Of a stretch of 64,000 nucleotides of DNA, positions 18,613-28,520 are shown in pieces (positions within the stretch are counted from its first letter, which is position 1; every line of letters starts with the position of its first letter). The stretch lies in the NCBI GenBank assembly GCA_964511385.1, contig CAZEFE010000003.1:243646-307645 (forward strand). The letters run 5' to 3'. The position numbers and the translations under genes were made by a program. The notes beneath the pieces were generated by a model, which saw only the letters and a program-made list of their open reading frames with translations, had not been told where the DNA came from and searched no databases. Source of the stretch: CAILHX01 sp964511385 (GTDB lineage Bacteria > Pseudomonadota > Gammaproteobacteria > Burkholderiales > Methylophilaceae).

Positions 18613-18626
18613 GCGCGGCGGAACCC

Positions 18627-20231
18627 ATGCCGGAGCGCGCGTCCACTGGCTATGCTGACCAGCGGCGGCTGATCGAGGCCCTGCTTGACCCCGACCTGTA
18701 CCCGCACGCGGTAAAAACCGTGCGATTGGTGGAAACGCATGTTTCCTGGGTACTGCTGGCCGGTCGTTATGCCTACAAGATCAAGAAAGCGCTCAACCTG
18801 GGGTTTCTCGACTTCACCCGGCTGCAATCCAGGCGTTTTTATTGCGAGGAAGAAATCCGTCTTAACCGCCGGCTGGCACCGCAACTGTATCTGGGCGTTG
18901 TGTCTATTGGCGGCAGTCCGCAGCAGCCTGAATGGGGTGCGGACCCAGCCATCGAATACGCCGTCAGGATGCGGCGCTTTGCCGCTGCCAAGCAACTGGA
19001 TCGCCAATTGCAGCGCGGCCTGCTGCTGCCATGCCACATGGATGGGCTGGCCGCGTTAATGGCCCGGTTTCATGCCGGGCTGCCGCCGGCCATGGCCGAT
19101 TCGGCGTATGGCACGTTGGAGGCGATACGCCTGCCGTCCGAGCAGAACTTTGAACAACTGGCGGCGTTGCTGGATGCACATGATGCCGCATTGCTAGCGC
19201 GATTGCGGGCAGCCAGCACGCGTGAATACGCTGCCTGCACGCCTTGGTTCGAGCGGCGCCGCCAGCAAGGCAAGGTGCGCGAATGCCACGGCGACCTGCA
19301 CCTGGGCAATATCGTCCTCCTGCAAGACCAACCGACCCCGTTCGACGGCATCGAATTCGATCCGCAATTGCGCTGGATCGATGTGATGAACGAGATCGCT
19401 TTCCTGGTCATGGATCTGTCGCAGCGCAACCGCGCCGACTTGGCATTTCGTTTCCTCAACGGCTATCTGGAAACCAGCGGCGATTATGCCGGAGTGCGTG
19501 TATTGCGCTTCTACCTGGCTTACCGCGCCACGGTGCGCGCCAAGATCTGCGCCATTCGCGCTCGGCAGCCTCAACTGCCGCAACGGCAGGCGCAGGCGGA
19601 ATTGGCGGCTTGCCGCGGCTACCTGGCGCGGGCTGAGGACAGCCTCCAGCATCGCCGCCCGGCACTGATCCTCATGCACGGCTTGCCGGGCTGCGGCAAA
19701 ACCACCGTGGCGCAGGTTGCCCTGGAACGATTGCAGGCCATCCGCATCCGCTCCGATGTGGAGCGCAAACGGTTGTTCGGGCTGGCGCCGCTGCAATCCA
19801 GTTTTTCCGGTGTTGGTGATGGTATCTATAGCACCGAAGCAACGCGGCGCACCTATGACCAGCTTTATGATTTGGCGCATGGCCTGCTGGAAGCCGGTTA
19901 TACCGTTATCGTGGACGCCTCGTTCAACCGGCGGTCTGATCGCATCCGTTTTCAGCAACTGGCCAATGAAATGGCGGTACCGTGCATCATCCTGGACGTG
20001 TCTGCTTCACCGGCAACGCTGCGCCGCCGCATCGAGCAGCGCGCGCAGCAAGGCCGCGATGCCTCGGAAGCTGACCTGACGGTATACCAGGCGCTGCAGG
20101 CGGTGCATGAACCATTACAGCGGGAGGAACAAGCCACCGCAGTGGAGGTTGAAAACAATGGCGACGAGGTGAAGCTGGCGGAGAACATGCCGGCCTGGCG
20201 CAAACTGGATACACTGCTGGCTTCAGCTTAG
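18627..20231 (+). CDS. Two-domain kinase: aminoglycoside-phosphotransferase-like domain fused to AAA/P-loop kinase
   Basis: A 534-residue fusion. The N-terminal half resembles APH/choline-kinase-fold enzymes, with the catalytic-loop motif CHGDLHLGNI and the metal-binding DGIEFD. The C-terminal half is a P-loop kinase with Walker A GLPGCGKTT (about residue 345 on) of the gluconate-kinase/zeta-toxin type. The same architecture occurs in Mycobacterium tuberculosis Rv2004c, a dormancy-regulon protein, which is established only for that organism. The substrate is unknown. It follows the nitroreductase by about 14 bp and precedes the alcohol dehydrogenase by 16 bp. GTG at 18600 is an alternative start. 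Confidence 0.85.
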   Translation: MPERASTGYADQRRLIEALLDPDLYPHAVKTVRLVETHVSWVLLAGRYAYKIKKALNLGFLDFTRLQSRRFYCEEEIRLNRRLAPQLYLGVVSIGGSPQQPEWGADPAIEYAVRMRRFAAAKQLDRQLQRGLLLPCHMDGLAALMARFHAGLPPAMADSAYGTLEAIRLPSEQNFEQLAALLDAHDAALLARLRAASTREYAACTPWFERRRQQGKVRECHGDLHLGNIVLLQDQPTPFDGIEFDPQLRWIDVMNEIAFLVMDLSQRNRADLAFRFLNGYLETSGDYAGVRVLRFYLAYRATVRAKICAIRARQPQLPQRQAQAELAACRGYLARAEDSLQHRRPALILMHGLPGCGKTTVAQVALERLQAIRIRSDVERKRLFGLAPLQSSFSGVGDGIYSTEATRRTYDQLYDLAHGLLEAGYTVIVDASFNRRSDRIRFQQLANEMAVPCIILDVSASPATLRRRIEQRAQQGRDASEADLTVYQALQAVHEPLQREEQATAVEVENNGDEVKLAENMPAWRKLDTLLASA

Positions 20232-20247
20232 GGAAAAACAAGACAAC

Positions 20248-21234
20248 ATGCGGGCGATGCTGCTGGATACACCGGGTTCCTTACTGCGGCAGGCAGAATT
20301 GCCTCTGCCCGCATGCGGTGAGCGCCAGGTGTTGCTCAAGGTGCATGCCTGCGGGGTGTGCCGCACCGACCTGCATATCATCGACGGCGAGTTGTCCGCG
20401 CCCAGGCTGCCGCTCATTCCCGGGCACGAAATTGTCGGTACGGTGGTGGAGAAGGGGCGGCTGGTGGACCGGTTCGCCATCGGACAGCGGCTGGGCGTGC
20501 CGTGGCTTGGCCATACCTGCGGCCATTGCCGCTATTGCACCAGCCAGCGGGAAAACCTGTGCGACGAGGCACAGTTCACCGGTTATACCCTCAACGGCGG
20601 TTATGCCGACTATGCGGTTGCCGACCAGGAGTATGCGTTTCTCCTGCCGGAAAGTTATGCCGATGCCGAAGCTGCGCCGCTGTTATGCGCCGGGTTGATC
20701 GGCTACCGCGCGCTGGCCGCCGCGGGTGATGCCCGGACGATAGGTATCTACGGCTTCGGCGCGGCGGCTCATATCATCGCCCAGGTCGCGTGCTGGCAGG
20801 GGCGTAGCGTGTTTGCCTTCACCAAGCCGGGAGATAACGAAGGGCAGGTTTTTGCCCGCGCGTTGGGTGCGGAATGGGCGGGGGATTCCACCCAAACACC
20901 GCCCCGGGAGATGGATGCCGCCATCCTGTTTGCCCCGGTCGGCGCGCTGGTGCCGCAGGCGCTCCGGCATGTTGCCAAGGGCGGTACAGTGGTATGCGCC
21001 GGTATCCATATGAGCGATATTCCGGCGTTCCCCTATTCCATCTTGTGGGGTGAGCGCACAATCTGCTCGGTGGCCAATCTGACGCGCAAGGATGCCGAGG
21101 AGTTTCTGGCGCTGGCGCCCAGGGCCGGTGTCAGGACAGCGGTAGAGACGTTTCCCCTGGAACAGGCCAACGAGGCTATTGCCAAGGTCAGGGCGGGCCA
21201 AATACAGGGCGCAGCGGTGCTGCTGATGCAATAA
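20248..21234 (+). CDS. Zinc-dependent alcohol dehydrogenase
   Basis: A 328-residue medium-chain dehydrogenase. The catalytic zinc ligand region reads CGVCRTDLHIIDGE with GHEIVG after it; the structural zinc is held by CGHCRYCTSQRENLC; the Rossmann motif is IYGFGAAAHI. It belongs to the subgroup often annotated adhA-like or zinc-binding alcohol dehydrogenase family, acting on alcohols or aldehydes with NAD(P). It is in line with the kinase gene upstream and the SDR downstream (12 bp gap with AGGAGG-like ribosome site). Confidence 0.9.
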   Translation: MRAMLLDTPGSLLRQAELPLPACGERQVLLKVHACGVCRTDLHIIDGELSAPRLPLIPGHEIVGTVVEKGRLVDRFAIGQRLGVPWLGHTCGHCRYCTSQRENLCDEAQFTGYTLNGGYADYAVADQEYAFLLPESYADAEAAPLLCAGLIGYRALAAAGDARTIGIYGFGAAAHIIAQVACWQGRSVFAFTKPGDNEGQVFARALGAEWAGDSTQTPPREMDAAILFAPVGALVPQALRHVAKGGTVVCAGIHMSDIPAFPYSILWGERTICSVANLTRKDAEEFLALAPRAGVRTAVETFPLEQANEAIAKVRAGQIQGAAVLLMQ

Positions 21235-21246
21235 GGAGGAGAAAAA

Positions 21247-21945
21247 ATGCCAACCGCTTTGATTACCGGGGCCAACCGCGGAATTGGGCTGGAGTTCACC
21301 CGCCAGCTGGCGGCGCAGGGCTGGCAGGTGCTGGCCTGTTGCCGCCACCCTGATTCCACCGAGGCCTTGCAGCAGCTTTCAGCCATGTTTCCCGGCAAGC
21401 TCGGGCTGTATCCGCTGGCGGTGGAAGAGCCGGCGCAGATCGAAGCACTGGCTGGGCGCCTGCGCGGGCAGGCCGTGGATTTGCTGATCAACAATGCCGG
21501 GTATTACCCCGGCGGCATGAACGAAATCTTCGGCCATACCAACCGTGAAATGTGGCTGCGCGCCTTTGAAATCAACACCATTGCCCCGCTGCAAATTTCC
21601 GAAGCACTGCTGGAAAATCTGGCGCTGGGACAGGGAAAAACCATCGCGCTGATCACCAGCAAAATGGGCAGCATGGGCGACAACACCAGCGGCGGCTGTT
21701 ACCTCTACCGCACCAGCAAGGCGGCGCTGAACATGGTGGCTACCAGCCTGGCGCAAGACCTCGAGCCACGCGGCATCAAGGTCGCGCTGCTGCATCCGGG
21801 CTGGGTGCGCACCGACATGGGCGGACCCAATGCGCTGATCAGCGCCCAGCAAAGCGTGGCGGGGATGCTGAAAGTGATTCTCGGCCTCGGCTGGCAGGAT
21901 TCGGGGCGGTTTCTGGGCTATGACGGCAAGGAAATCGAGTGGTAG
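21247..21945 (+). CDS. Short-chain dehydrogenase/reductase, C-factor-like
   Basis: A 232-residue SDR. The NAD(P)-binding TGANRGIG is at residues 7-14, NNAG at about 80, and the catalytic S, Y-x3-K are in ITSKMGSMGD and YRTSKAAL. The closest familiar group is the CsgA/sniffer-like carbonyl reductases. AAGGAGG lies just before its ATG. It is last of the plus-strand run from the FixLJ-like pair and abuts yicC, which converges on it with no gap. Confidence 0.9.
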   Translation: MPTALITGANRGIGLEFTRQLAAQGWQVLACCRHPDSTEALQQLSAMFPGKLGLYPLAVEEPAQIEALAGRLRGQAVDLLINNAGYYPGGMNEIFGHTNREMWLRAFEINTIAPLQISEALLENLALGQGKTIALITSKMGSMGDNTSGGCYLYRTSKAALNMVATSLAQDLEPRGIKVALLHPGWVRTDMGGPNALISAQQSVAGMLKVILGLGWQDSGRFLGYDGKEIEW

Positions 21946-22815
21946 CTACTCCAGGTTCTGCACCTGCTCGCGCATCTGCTCGATCAGCACTTTCAGTTCC
22001 ATCGACACCTGCGATGTTTCATGTGAAACAGACTTGGAGCCCAGCGTATTGGCTTCGCGGTTGAGTTCCTGCATCAGGAAATCCAGCCGCTTGCCCACCG
22101 CGCCGTTGCCCGCCAGGATGCGGCGCAGTTCCTGCAAATGGGTGGCTAGCCGCCCCAGTTCTTCATCCACGTCTATTTTTTGCGCATAAATCGCCAGTTC
22201 CTGATGGATGCGCGCCTCGTCGGCGTTTTCCAGCAGTTCGCGGATCTTGGCACCCAGTTTTTCGCGATAAGCCGCCACCAGCGCGGGCATCAATGGTTTT
22301 ACCTTTTCCACCAGCGCTTCCATCTGCGCGGCGCGCTCCAGAATCAGGGCCGCCAGTTTGCTGCCTTCGCGCGCACGCGATGCCAGCAGCTCGTCCAGCG
22401 CGGCCTCGATGGCGGCATTGAATTCATCCAGCAAGGCTTCCGCGGAAAACTCCTCGGTGACTAGCACGCCGGGCAGGCGCAGGATGTCGGCCACCGACAA
22501 TGGGCGGCTGGTAGGCAGGCGCTTGAGTATCTGCTCACTCAGCTTTAATGCCTGATCCAGGGCAGATTCATTTAAGGACACGGCGGGCACCACGCCGGCG
22601 GGCGCCACCAGGTTAACGCGGCATTCGACCTTGCCGCGCCCCAGTTTTGCCGTGGCGCGCTCGCGGAGTTGCGGCTCGAAAGTCCGCAGGTTTTCTTCCA
22701 TTTTCAAATGGAGCTCAAGATAACGGCTGTTGACCGAGCGCAGCTCGATCAACAGGGTGCCGCTCGCCGTTTCGCGCTGCACCGAGGCAAAGCCGGTCAT
22801 GCTGTAGATGGACAT
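21946..22815 (-). CDS. yicC: YicC-family endoribonuclease
   Basis: A 289-residue protein, close to the E. coli length of 287. The family start MSIYSMTGFASVQRE and the C-terminal stretch QELNREANTLGSKS are clear. YicC proteins are conserved RNA-binding proteins for which endoribonuclease activity has been reported. The start at 22815 is preferred over the in-frame ATG at 22842. A parS-like 16-mer lies inside the 3' part of the gene. It is divergent from rph, a common pairing. Confidence 0.94.
   Translation of the reverse strand: MSIYSMTGFASVQRETASGTLLIELRSVNSRYLELHLKMEENLRTFEPQLRERATAKLGRGKVECRVNLVAPAGVVPAVSLNESALDQALKLSEQILKRLPTSRPLSVADILRLPGVLVTEEFSAEALLDEFNAAIEAALDELLASRAREGSKLAALILERAAQMEALVEKVKPLMPALVAAYREKLGAKIRELLENADEARIHQELAIYAQKIDVDEELGRLATHLQELRRILAGNGAVGKRLDFLMQELNREANTLGSKSVSHETSQVSMELKVLIEQMREQVQNLE
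22015..22030. promoter_or_regulatory. parS: parS-like ParB-binding site 3, inside yicC
   Basis: TGTTTCATGTGAAACA matches the parS consensus at 15 of 16 positions (T for C at position 8). It is within the coding part of yicC, about 11.4 kb from site 2 and 19 kb from site 1. Sites inside genes are normal for parS. Confidence 0.75.
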
Positions 22816-22910
22816 AGTGTGTTCCTCTGGAAGTTGCCGCATGGTAACAAATGCGCGCCCTTTCGTGCCAAAATACGCCGCCCGTTTTTTATTCCTTTTG
22901 AGGACACGCC

Positions 22911-23627
22911 ATGCGCCCCAGCCAACGCTTACCGAACCAGCTCAGAAACATTGAGATCATCCGCCACTACACCCGCCACGCCGAAGGCTCGGTGCTGGTG
23001 AAATTCGGCGACACCCACGTTATCTGCACCGCCAGCGTGGATGAAAAGGTGCCGGGCTTCCTCAAGGGCAAGGGGCAGGGCTGGCTGACCGCGGAATACG
23101 GCATGCTGCCGCGCTCCACCGGTAGCCGCATGGATCGCGAAGCCGCGCGCGGCAAACAATCCGGCCGCACCCAGGAAATCCAGCGTTTGATTGGACGCAG
23201 CCTGCGCGCCGTGACCGACCTCACCCTGCTGGGCGAGCGCACCATCCAACTCGACTGCGACGTCATCCAGGCCGATGGCGGCACCCGCACCGCCAGCATC
23301 ACCGGCGCGTTTGTGGCAATGCACGATGCGGTGAGTGTGCTGCTGGAAAAACAATTGATTGCGGCCAGCCCGCTCAAGGATTTTGTCGCCGCCATTTCCG
23401 TTGGGGTGTATCAGGGCGTGCCGGTGCTGGACTTGGACTATATCGAGGACTCCGGCTGCGACACCGACATGAACGTGGTGATGACCGGCAGCGGCGGCTT
23501 TGTCGAAATCCAGGGCACCGCCGAGGGCGAGCCGTTCCAGCGCGATGAAATGAACGCCATGCTGGATCTGGCGCAGCACGGCATCGGCCAGTTGATCGCC
23601 TTGCAGAAGGCGGCATTGAAGGTTTAA
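22911..23627 (+). CDS. rph: Ribonuclease PH
   Basis: A 238-residue phosphorolytic 3'-5' exoribonuclease that trims tRNA 3' ends. The protein opens MRPSQRLPNQLRNIEI and contains the family motifs TAEYGMLPRSTGSR, RTQEIQRLIGRSLRAV and CDVIQADGGTRTASITGAF. Length and motifs are complete. Its stop overlaps the end of the convergent cysteine-cluster gene by 4 bp. Confidence 0.97.
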   Translation: MRPSQRLPNQLRNIEIIRHYTRHAEGSVLVKFGDTHVICTASVDEKVPGFLKGKGQGWLTAEYGMLPRSTGSRMDREAARGKQSGRTQEIQRLIGRSLRAVTDLTLLGERTIQLDCDVIQADGGTRTASITGAFVAMHDAVSVLLEKQLIAASPLKDFVAAISVGVYQGVPVLDLDYIEDSGCDTDMNVVMTGSGGFVEIQGTAEGEPFQRDEMNAMLDLAQHGIGQLIALQKAALKV

Positions 23628-23881
23628 TCCGGCCGGGTGGCGCGCTCCAACTGACCCAGCCACAACATCGCCTGTTCGCGGCTCTCGCCGCACATCTCCA
23701 CCGAGGCTTGCAGCCCGGCACAAAAGGCCGGGCGTTCCGGCTGCCCGAAAATCGCGCAACGGTTGTCTGTCGTGAGCTGGATACAACGCACCCCGGCGGG
23801 TTTGCCGTTTGGCATGCCGGGGATGGGGGAGGTAATGGAAGGCGCGGTGCAACAGGCACCGCAGTGGTCACGGCATTGCAT
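23624..23881 (-). CDS. YkgJ-family cysteine-cluster protein
   Basis: An 85-residue protein with a dense N-terminal cysteine motif, CRDHCGACCTAPSI, then CIQL, RCAIFG, and FCAGLQ. This is the YkgJ/UPF0153 pattern, which is thought to bind zinc or an iron-sulfur cluster; function is not known. It converges on rph and overlaps its last codons by 4 bp. Confidence 0.87.
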   Translation of the reverse strand: MQCRDHCGACCTAPSITSPIPGMPNGKPAGVRCIQLTTDNRCAIFGQPERPAFCAGLQASVEMCGESREQAMLWLGQLERATRPD

Positions 23882-23888
23882 AGGCTGT

Positions 23889-23957
23889 GTAGGGCGTGCA
23901 GGTTTCCCTGCCTACGTGAATTACGGATAAATACGGCGTGGGCAACTCGTTGCCCAC
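23889..23957. repeat. Dispersed-repeat-like palindromes
   Basis: Two hairpins in the spacer between the YkgJ-type gene and the NERD gene. At 23938-23957 GTGGGCAAC and GTTGCCCAC form perfect 9-bp arms around a 2-base loop; at 23889-23915 GTAGG/GCAGG pair imperfectly with CCTGC/CTAC. The GTGGGCAAC..GTTGCCCAC type is a pattern I associate with small dispersed repeats in proteobacterial genomes. Confidence 0.6.
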
Positions 23958-24036
23958 CCTACCGAGCTACATTGCGGCAATAACGCACCATGCGAGGATT
24001 ATACAATCATGAAATGTGCACCACATGGCGTCTTTT

Positions 24037-24094
24037 GTAGCCTGGGTGAAGTGTAATGAAACCCGGGTTACGCCTTCGGCTTCACCCAGGCTAC
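24037..24094. repeat. REP/MITE-like inverted repeat
   Basis: GTAGCCTGGGTGAAG at 24037-24051 is repeated in perfect inverse at 24080-24094 (15-bp arms, 28-bp middle containing a shorter imperfect inverted repeat). It ends 6 bp before the stop of the NERD-domain gene. Size and structure suit a non-autonomous mobile repeat or REP element. Confidence 0.65.
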
Positions 24095-24099
24095 GCTTG

Positions 24100-25002
24100 C
24101 TATGTTTCTTTATATGATCTTGGTAATACTGTCCTACATCGCTGGTCCACATTATGGACAGTTTGCTGTTTTAGTTTGTCTGATAAATTGCCGTTACCGT
24201 ATTTTGTGAAAAAACTACGGCAATTCTTACCGTTGATGATGGGAACACCACCCTGTTTCTGTCGGGTGATAAGCCAACCAGGGATTGCTAGAACAGCATA
24301 AACAGGAACTGGCTCACCAACTGCACTTAACAGCCACTTCTCTAGCCACTTTGCTTGATTTTCCGCTTGTTCTGCTGGTTTACGTTCTTTCCATGTTGGA
24401 AACGTCAAAGTTTCCCCATCGTAGAAAACTTCGCGCTCTGCTGCCCCATCATCTTTGATCGGCTTTGGGCGTCCTTTAGTTTCTACGGCAAACACTCCTG
24501 TTGAGCCTATGACTACGTGGTCAATATTGAATTCATCAGCAGGGAAATCGTGATAAACCCAAAATCCGTCTCGCATGAGATGGTTCAGTTCTTGACCGAC
24601 CGCCATTTCGGCATCAAGCCCCAGGTTATATTGCTGGATCAGCTTTCTGAGACCGCGCATCTTGTAAACACAAAAGCCTATCATTCCAGTTGTTGTAAGA
24701 ATGAACATGGTCATCTGGAAAACATTTGTGACTCTACCAAACGTGTTTTGGGACAAAGCCATTGCTAGAAACAGTACTGGCGTTACAAAAATCATTAACA
24801 TGTATCCGAACAAATCTAACTGTATGTCTGCAATTTTCTCTCGCAAAGACTCTCCAGGACTACGTAGCAAATCAGAGGTTAATGGGTTTTTCTTTTTTGC
24901 CGTTTTACTCTGCCATTCCCAGAATTTGATTAGTGCTTGGAAAACGGCGAAAGAAGAAAACAAGACTACGACAGGAAGAAGTTGGATAAGAAATTGTGGC
25001 AT
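24100..25002 (-). CDS. NERD (nuclease-related) domain membrane protein
   Basis: A 300-residue protein. Hydrophobic segments lie at about residues 5-25, 66-85 and 93-112, and the NERD domain follows from about 125. The PD-(D/E)xK-type residues are in place: GLDAEMAVGQEL, then D in FNIDHVVIG and E-x-K in FAVETKGRP. NERD proteins are predicted nucleases, often in mobile or defence settings. The gene has visibly more A/T-ending codons than its neighbours and is bounded by a dispersed repeat at its 3' side and a strong hairpin beyond its 5' side, suggesting acquisition. Target unknown. Confidence 0.85.
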   Translation of the reverse strand: MPQFLIQLLPVVVLFSSFAVFQALIKFWEWQSKTAKKKNPLTSDLLRSPGESLREKIADIQLDLFGYMLMIFVTPVLFLAMALSQNTFGRVTNVFQMTMFILTTTGMIGFCVYKMRGLRKLIQQYNLGLDAEMAVGQELNHLMRDGFWVYHDFPADEFNIDHVVIGSTGVFAVETKGRPKPIKDDGAAEREVFYDGETLTFPTWKERKPAEQAENQAKWLEKWLLSAVGEPVPVYAVLAIPGWLITRQKQGGVPIINGKNCRSFFTKYGNGNLSDKLKQQTVHNVDQRCRTVLPRSYKET

Positions 25003-25064
25003 CTCAAGCTAAATCAGGGATTGGGAGAGAGTGATATTACTTGAGATTTAGAGAAATTTTCATG

Positions 25065-25095
25065 AAAGAGCCCTCGGCTTTGCCGAGGGCTCTTT
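25065..25095 (-). terminator. Strong hairpin after thiC
   Basis: AAAGAGCCCTCGGC and GCCGAGGGCTCTTT form a perfect 14-bp stem with a 3-base loop, 33 bp past the thiC stop. The stem ends in a short T run on both strands, so it can end thiC transcription and shield the NERD gene. Confidence 0.8.
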
Positions 25096-25127
25096 GAGAA
25101 ACTTAGGGTAGAGGCTTGTAAAATCAC

Positions 25128-26999
<1,872 letters not shown>

Positions 27000-27002
27000 T
27001 GG

Positions 27003-27033
27003 GTGCTCCTTGGAGGAAAAACGTAAGGAGCAC
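27003..27033 (-). promoter_or_regulatory. Shine-Dalgarno-sequestering hairpin of thiC
   Basis: On the transcript, GTGCTCCTT (27033-27025) is complementary to AAGGAGCAC (27011-27003), a 9-bp stem with a 13-base loop. The second arm contains the thiC ribosome binding site AAGGAG. It lies between the TPP aptamer and the start codon and is therefore a likely expression platform. Confidence 0.7.
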
Positions 27034-27044
27034 TGGTTGAACAT

Positions 27045-27135
27045 CAGACGCTTCCCTACGGCGGCATGACCCGCATCAGGTTCAGAGGGTGTTTCTCACT
27101 GCATGTTGTTTTCACGCAACCGCAGACCCCTAGCA
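27045..27135 (-). ncRNA. TPP riboswitch (THI element)
   Basis: Read on the minus strand the region runs from CTAGGGGTCTGCGG through CCCTCTGAACCTGATGCGGG to CCGTAGGGAAGCG. The CUGA-x-CCUGAU and the GUAGGGAA box, with flanking pairing, are the conserved core of the TPP aptamer. It precedes thiC, the most common target. Binding of thiamine pyrophosphate would lower thiC expression. Confidence 0.93.
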
Positions 27136-27184
27136 ATGATGCGAAAGTACTTGAAACAGGCGAATAAAGCAAGGCCACGATATG

Positions 27185-27213
27185 TTGACAGTGTTAACTT
27201 AACGGTGTTTAAT
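27185..27213 (+). promoter_or_regulatory. Promoter of the DUF2269-to-RND operon
   Basis: TTGACA (27185-27190), a 17-base spacer and TTTAAT (27208-27213) give a near-consensus sigma-70 promoter 29 bp before the DUF2269 start. It is overlapped by TTAAC-rich repeats. Confidence 0.7.
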
Positions 27214-27225
27214 TAACGTCGTTAA
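27213..27225. promoter_or_regulatory. Palindromic operator candidate
   Basis: TTAACGTCGTTAA is a perfect 13-base palindrome (6-bp arms, one central base) that begins in the -10 box. A related GTTAACTTAACG sits in the -35/-10 spacer at about 27193-27204. Placement fits repression by the TetR-family protein encoded at 30095-30727 in the same operon. Confidence 0.6.
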
Positions 27226-27241
27226 CCAACAGGAATAACAC

Positions 27242-27715
27242 ATGGGCAATACCTATCTCTTGCTGAAATCGCTGCACGTGCTGGGAGTGGTGTTGTTTCT
27301 CGGCAACATCATCATCACCGGCTGGTGGAAATTCATGGCCGACCGTACGCGCAATCCGCAGGTCATCGCTTTCGCCCAGCGCCAGGTCACGCTTACCGAT
27401 TACGTGTTTACCGCCGGCGGCGCGGCCCTGCTGCTGGCCGCTGGCTGGGGTAACGCGGCGCTGCACGGCATGGCCATCACCGAGATACGGTGGCTGTCCT
27501 GGGGATTCTGGCTGTTCAATTTATCCGGCCTGATCTGGGTGGCCATCCTGATCCCGGTGCAGATCAAACAGGAACGGATGGCGCAAAAGTTCAAGGACGG
27601 CACGGAAATCCCCCCGGAATACTGGCGTTTGTGCAAGCGCTGGAATATCTGGGGTGCCATCGCGACGTTGCTGCCGCTGATGAATTTGTATTGGATGGTA
27701 TTCAAACCCAACTAG
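27242..27715 (+). CDS. DUF2269-family membrane protein
   Basis: A 157-residue inner-membrane protein with about four helices: residues 5-27, 50-70, 82-105 and 132-152. The opening LLKSLHVLGVVLFLGNIIITGWWK is typical of DUF2269, whose function is unknown; the conserved H may bind haem or metal, which is speculation. First gene of the operon, with a clear promoter and palindrome upstream and AGGAATAA before the ATG. Confidence 0.83.
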   Translation: MGNTYLLLKSLHVLGVVLFLGNIIITGWWKFMADRTRNPQVIAFAQRQVTLTDYVFTAGGAALLLAAGWGNAALHGMAITEIRWLSWGFWLFNLSGLIWVAILIPVQIKQERMAQKFKDGTEIPPEYWRLCKRWNIWGAIATLLPLMNLYWMVFKPN

Positions 27716-27731
27716 ACGGGAGGACAACGGC

Positions 27732-28520
27732 ATGAATTACGCACTGATTACCGGCGCTTCAAGCGGCATCGGCCTGGAACTGGCTCGAATCATGGCGGCG
27801 AACGGGCACAACCTGGTGCTGGTGGCGCGCCGGAGAGGGATGCTGCAGGAACTGAAGGCGCAATGGGAAGAGCAATATCGCGTCAACGTCGAGATTTACG
27901 CGGCGGATTTGTCAGTGCCGGGCCAAGCGCAGGCGCTATATGAGCATTGCCGCGATCAAGGGTTTATCGTGGATTATCTGGTCAACAACGCGGGATATGG
28001 CGATTACGGCAAGTTTGATGTGGCCCGGCTGGATACCTACCGCAACATGCTGCAATTGAATGTAGTGGCGCTGACGGAATTGACGGCGCTGTTCGTGCAT
28101 GACATGAAGCAGCGCCTGAGCGGCAGGATTCTGAATGTGGGTTCGCTTGCCGCGTTCCAGCCCGGACCCAACCTGGCGGTGTACGCTGCAACCAAGGCCT
28201 ATGTGATGCAATTCACCGAAGCGCTCAATTACGAATTGCGCGGCACCGGCGTCACCGCCACCGTGCTCAATCCAGGCGTAACAAAAACCGGGTTTGTCGA
28301 CCGCGCCAACATGGGTGCCGCCGCCAACGCAAAAAACGGGCAAATGGATGCCCGAAACGTTGCCGAGGCCGGTTATCGCGCCATGATGGCAGGTGAGCTC
28401 AATGTGGTTCCCGGATGGAAAAACCGGCTGCTGGCGTTTGGCAGCAAGACCATGCCTTCCAGGGAAATCCTGCTGCGCATCGCCGGCAGCATTATGAAAG
28501 ATACAGGGGATTCATCATGA
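27732..28520 (+). CDS. Short-chain dehydrogenase/reductase
   Basis: A 262-residue SDR with TGASSGIG (residues 7-14), the NNAG motif, the catalytic serine in LNVGSLAAFQPG and Y-x3-K in YAATKAYV. The hydrophobic C-terminal part resembles DltE/YqjQ-like reductases. Substrate is unknown. It follows DUF2269 by 16 bp with GGGAGGA before its ATG and overlaps the DUF4260 gene by 4 bp. Confidence 0.9.
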   Translation: MNYALITGASSGIGLELARIMAANGHNLVLVARRRGMLQELKAQWEEQYRVNVEIYAADLSVPGQAQALYEHCRDQGFIVDYLVNNAGYGDYGKFDVARLDTYRNMLQLNVVALTELTALFVHDMKQRLSGRILNVGSLAAFQPGPNLAVYAATKAYVMQFTEALNYELRGTGVTATVLNPGVTKTGFVDRANMGAAANAKNGQMDARNVAEAGYRAMMAGELNVVPGWKNRLLAFGSKTMPSREILLRIAGSIMKDTGDSS

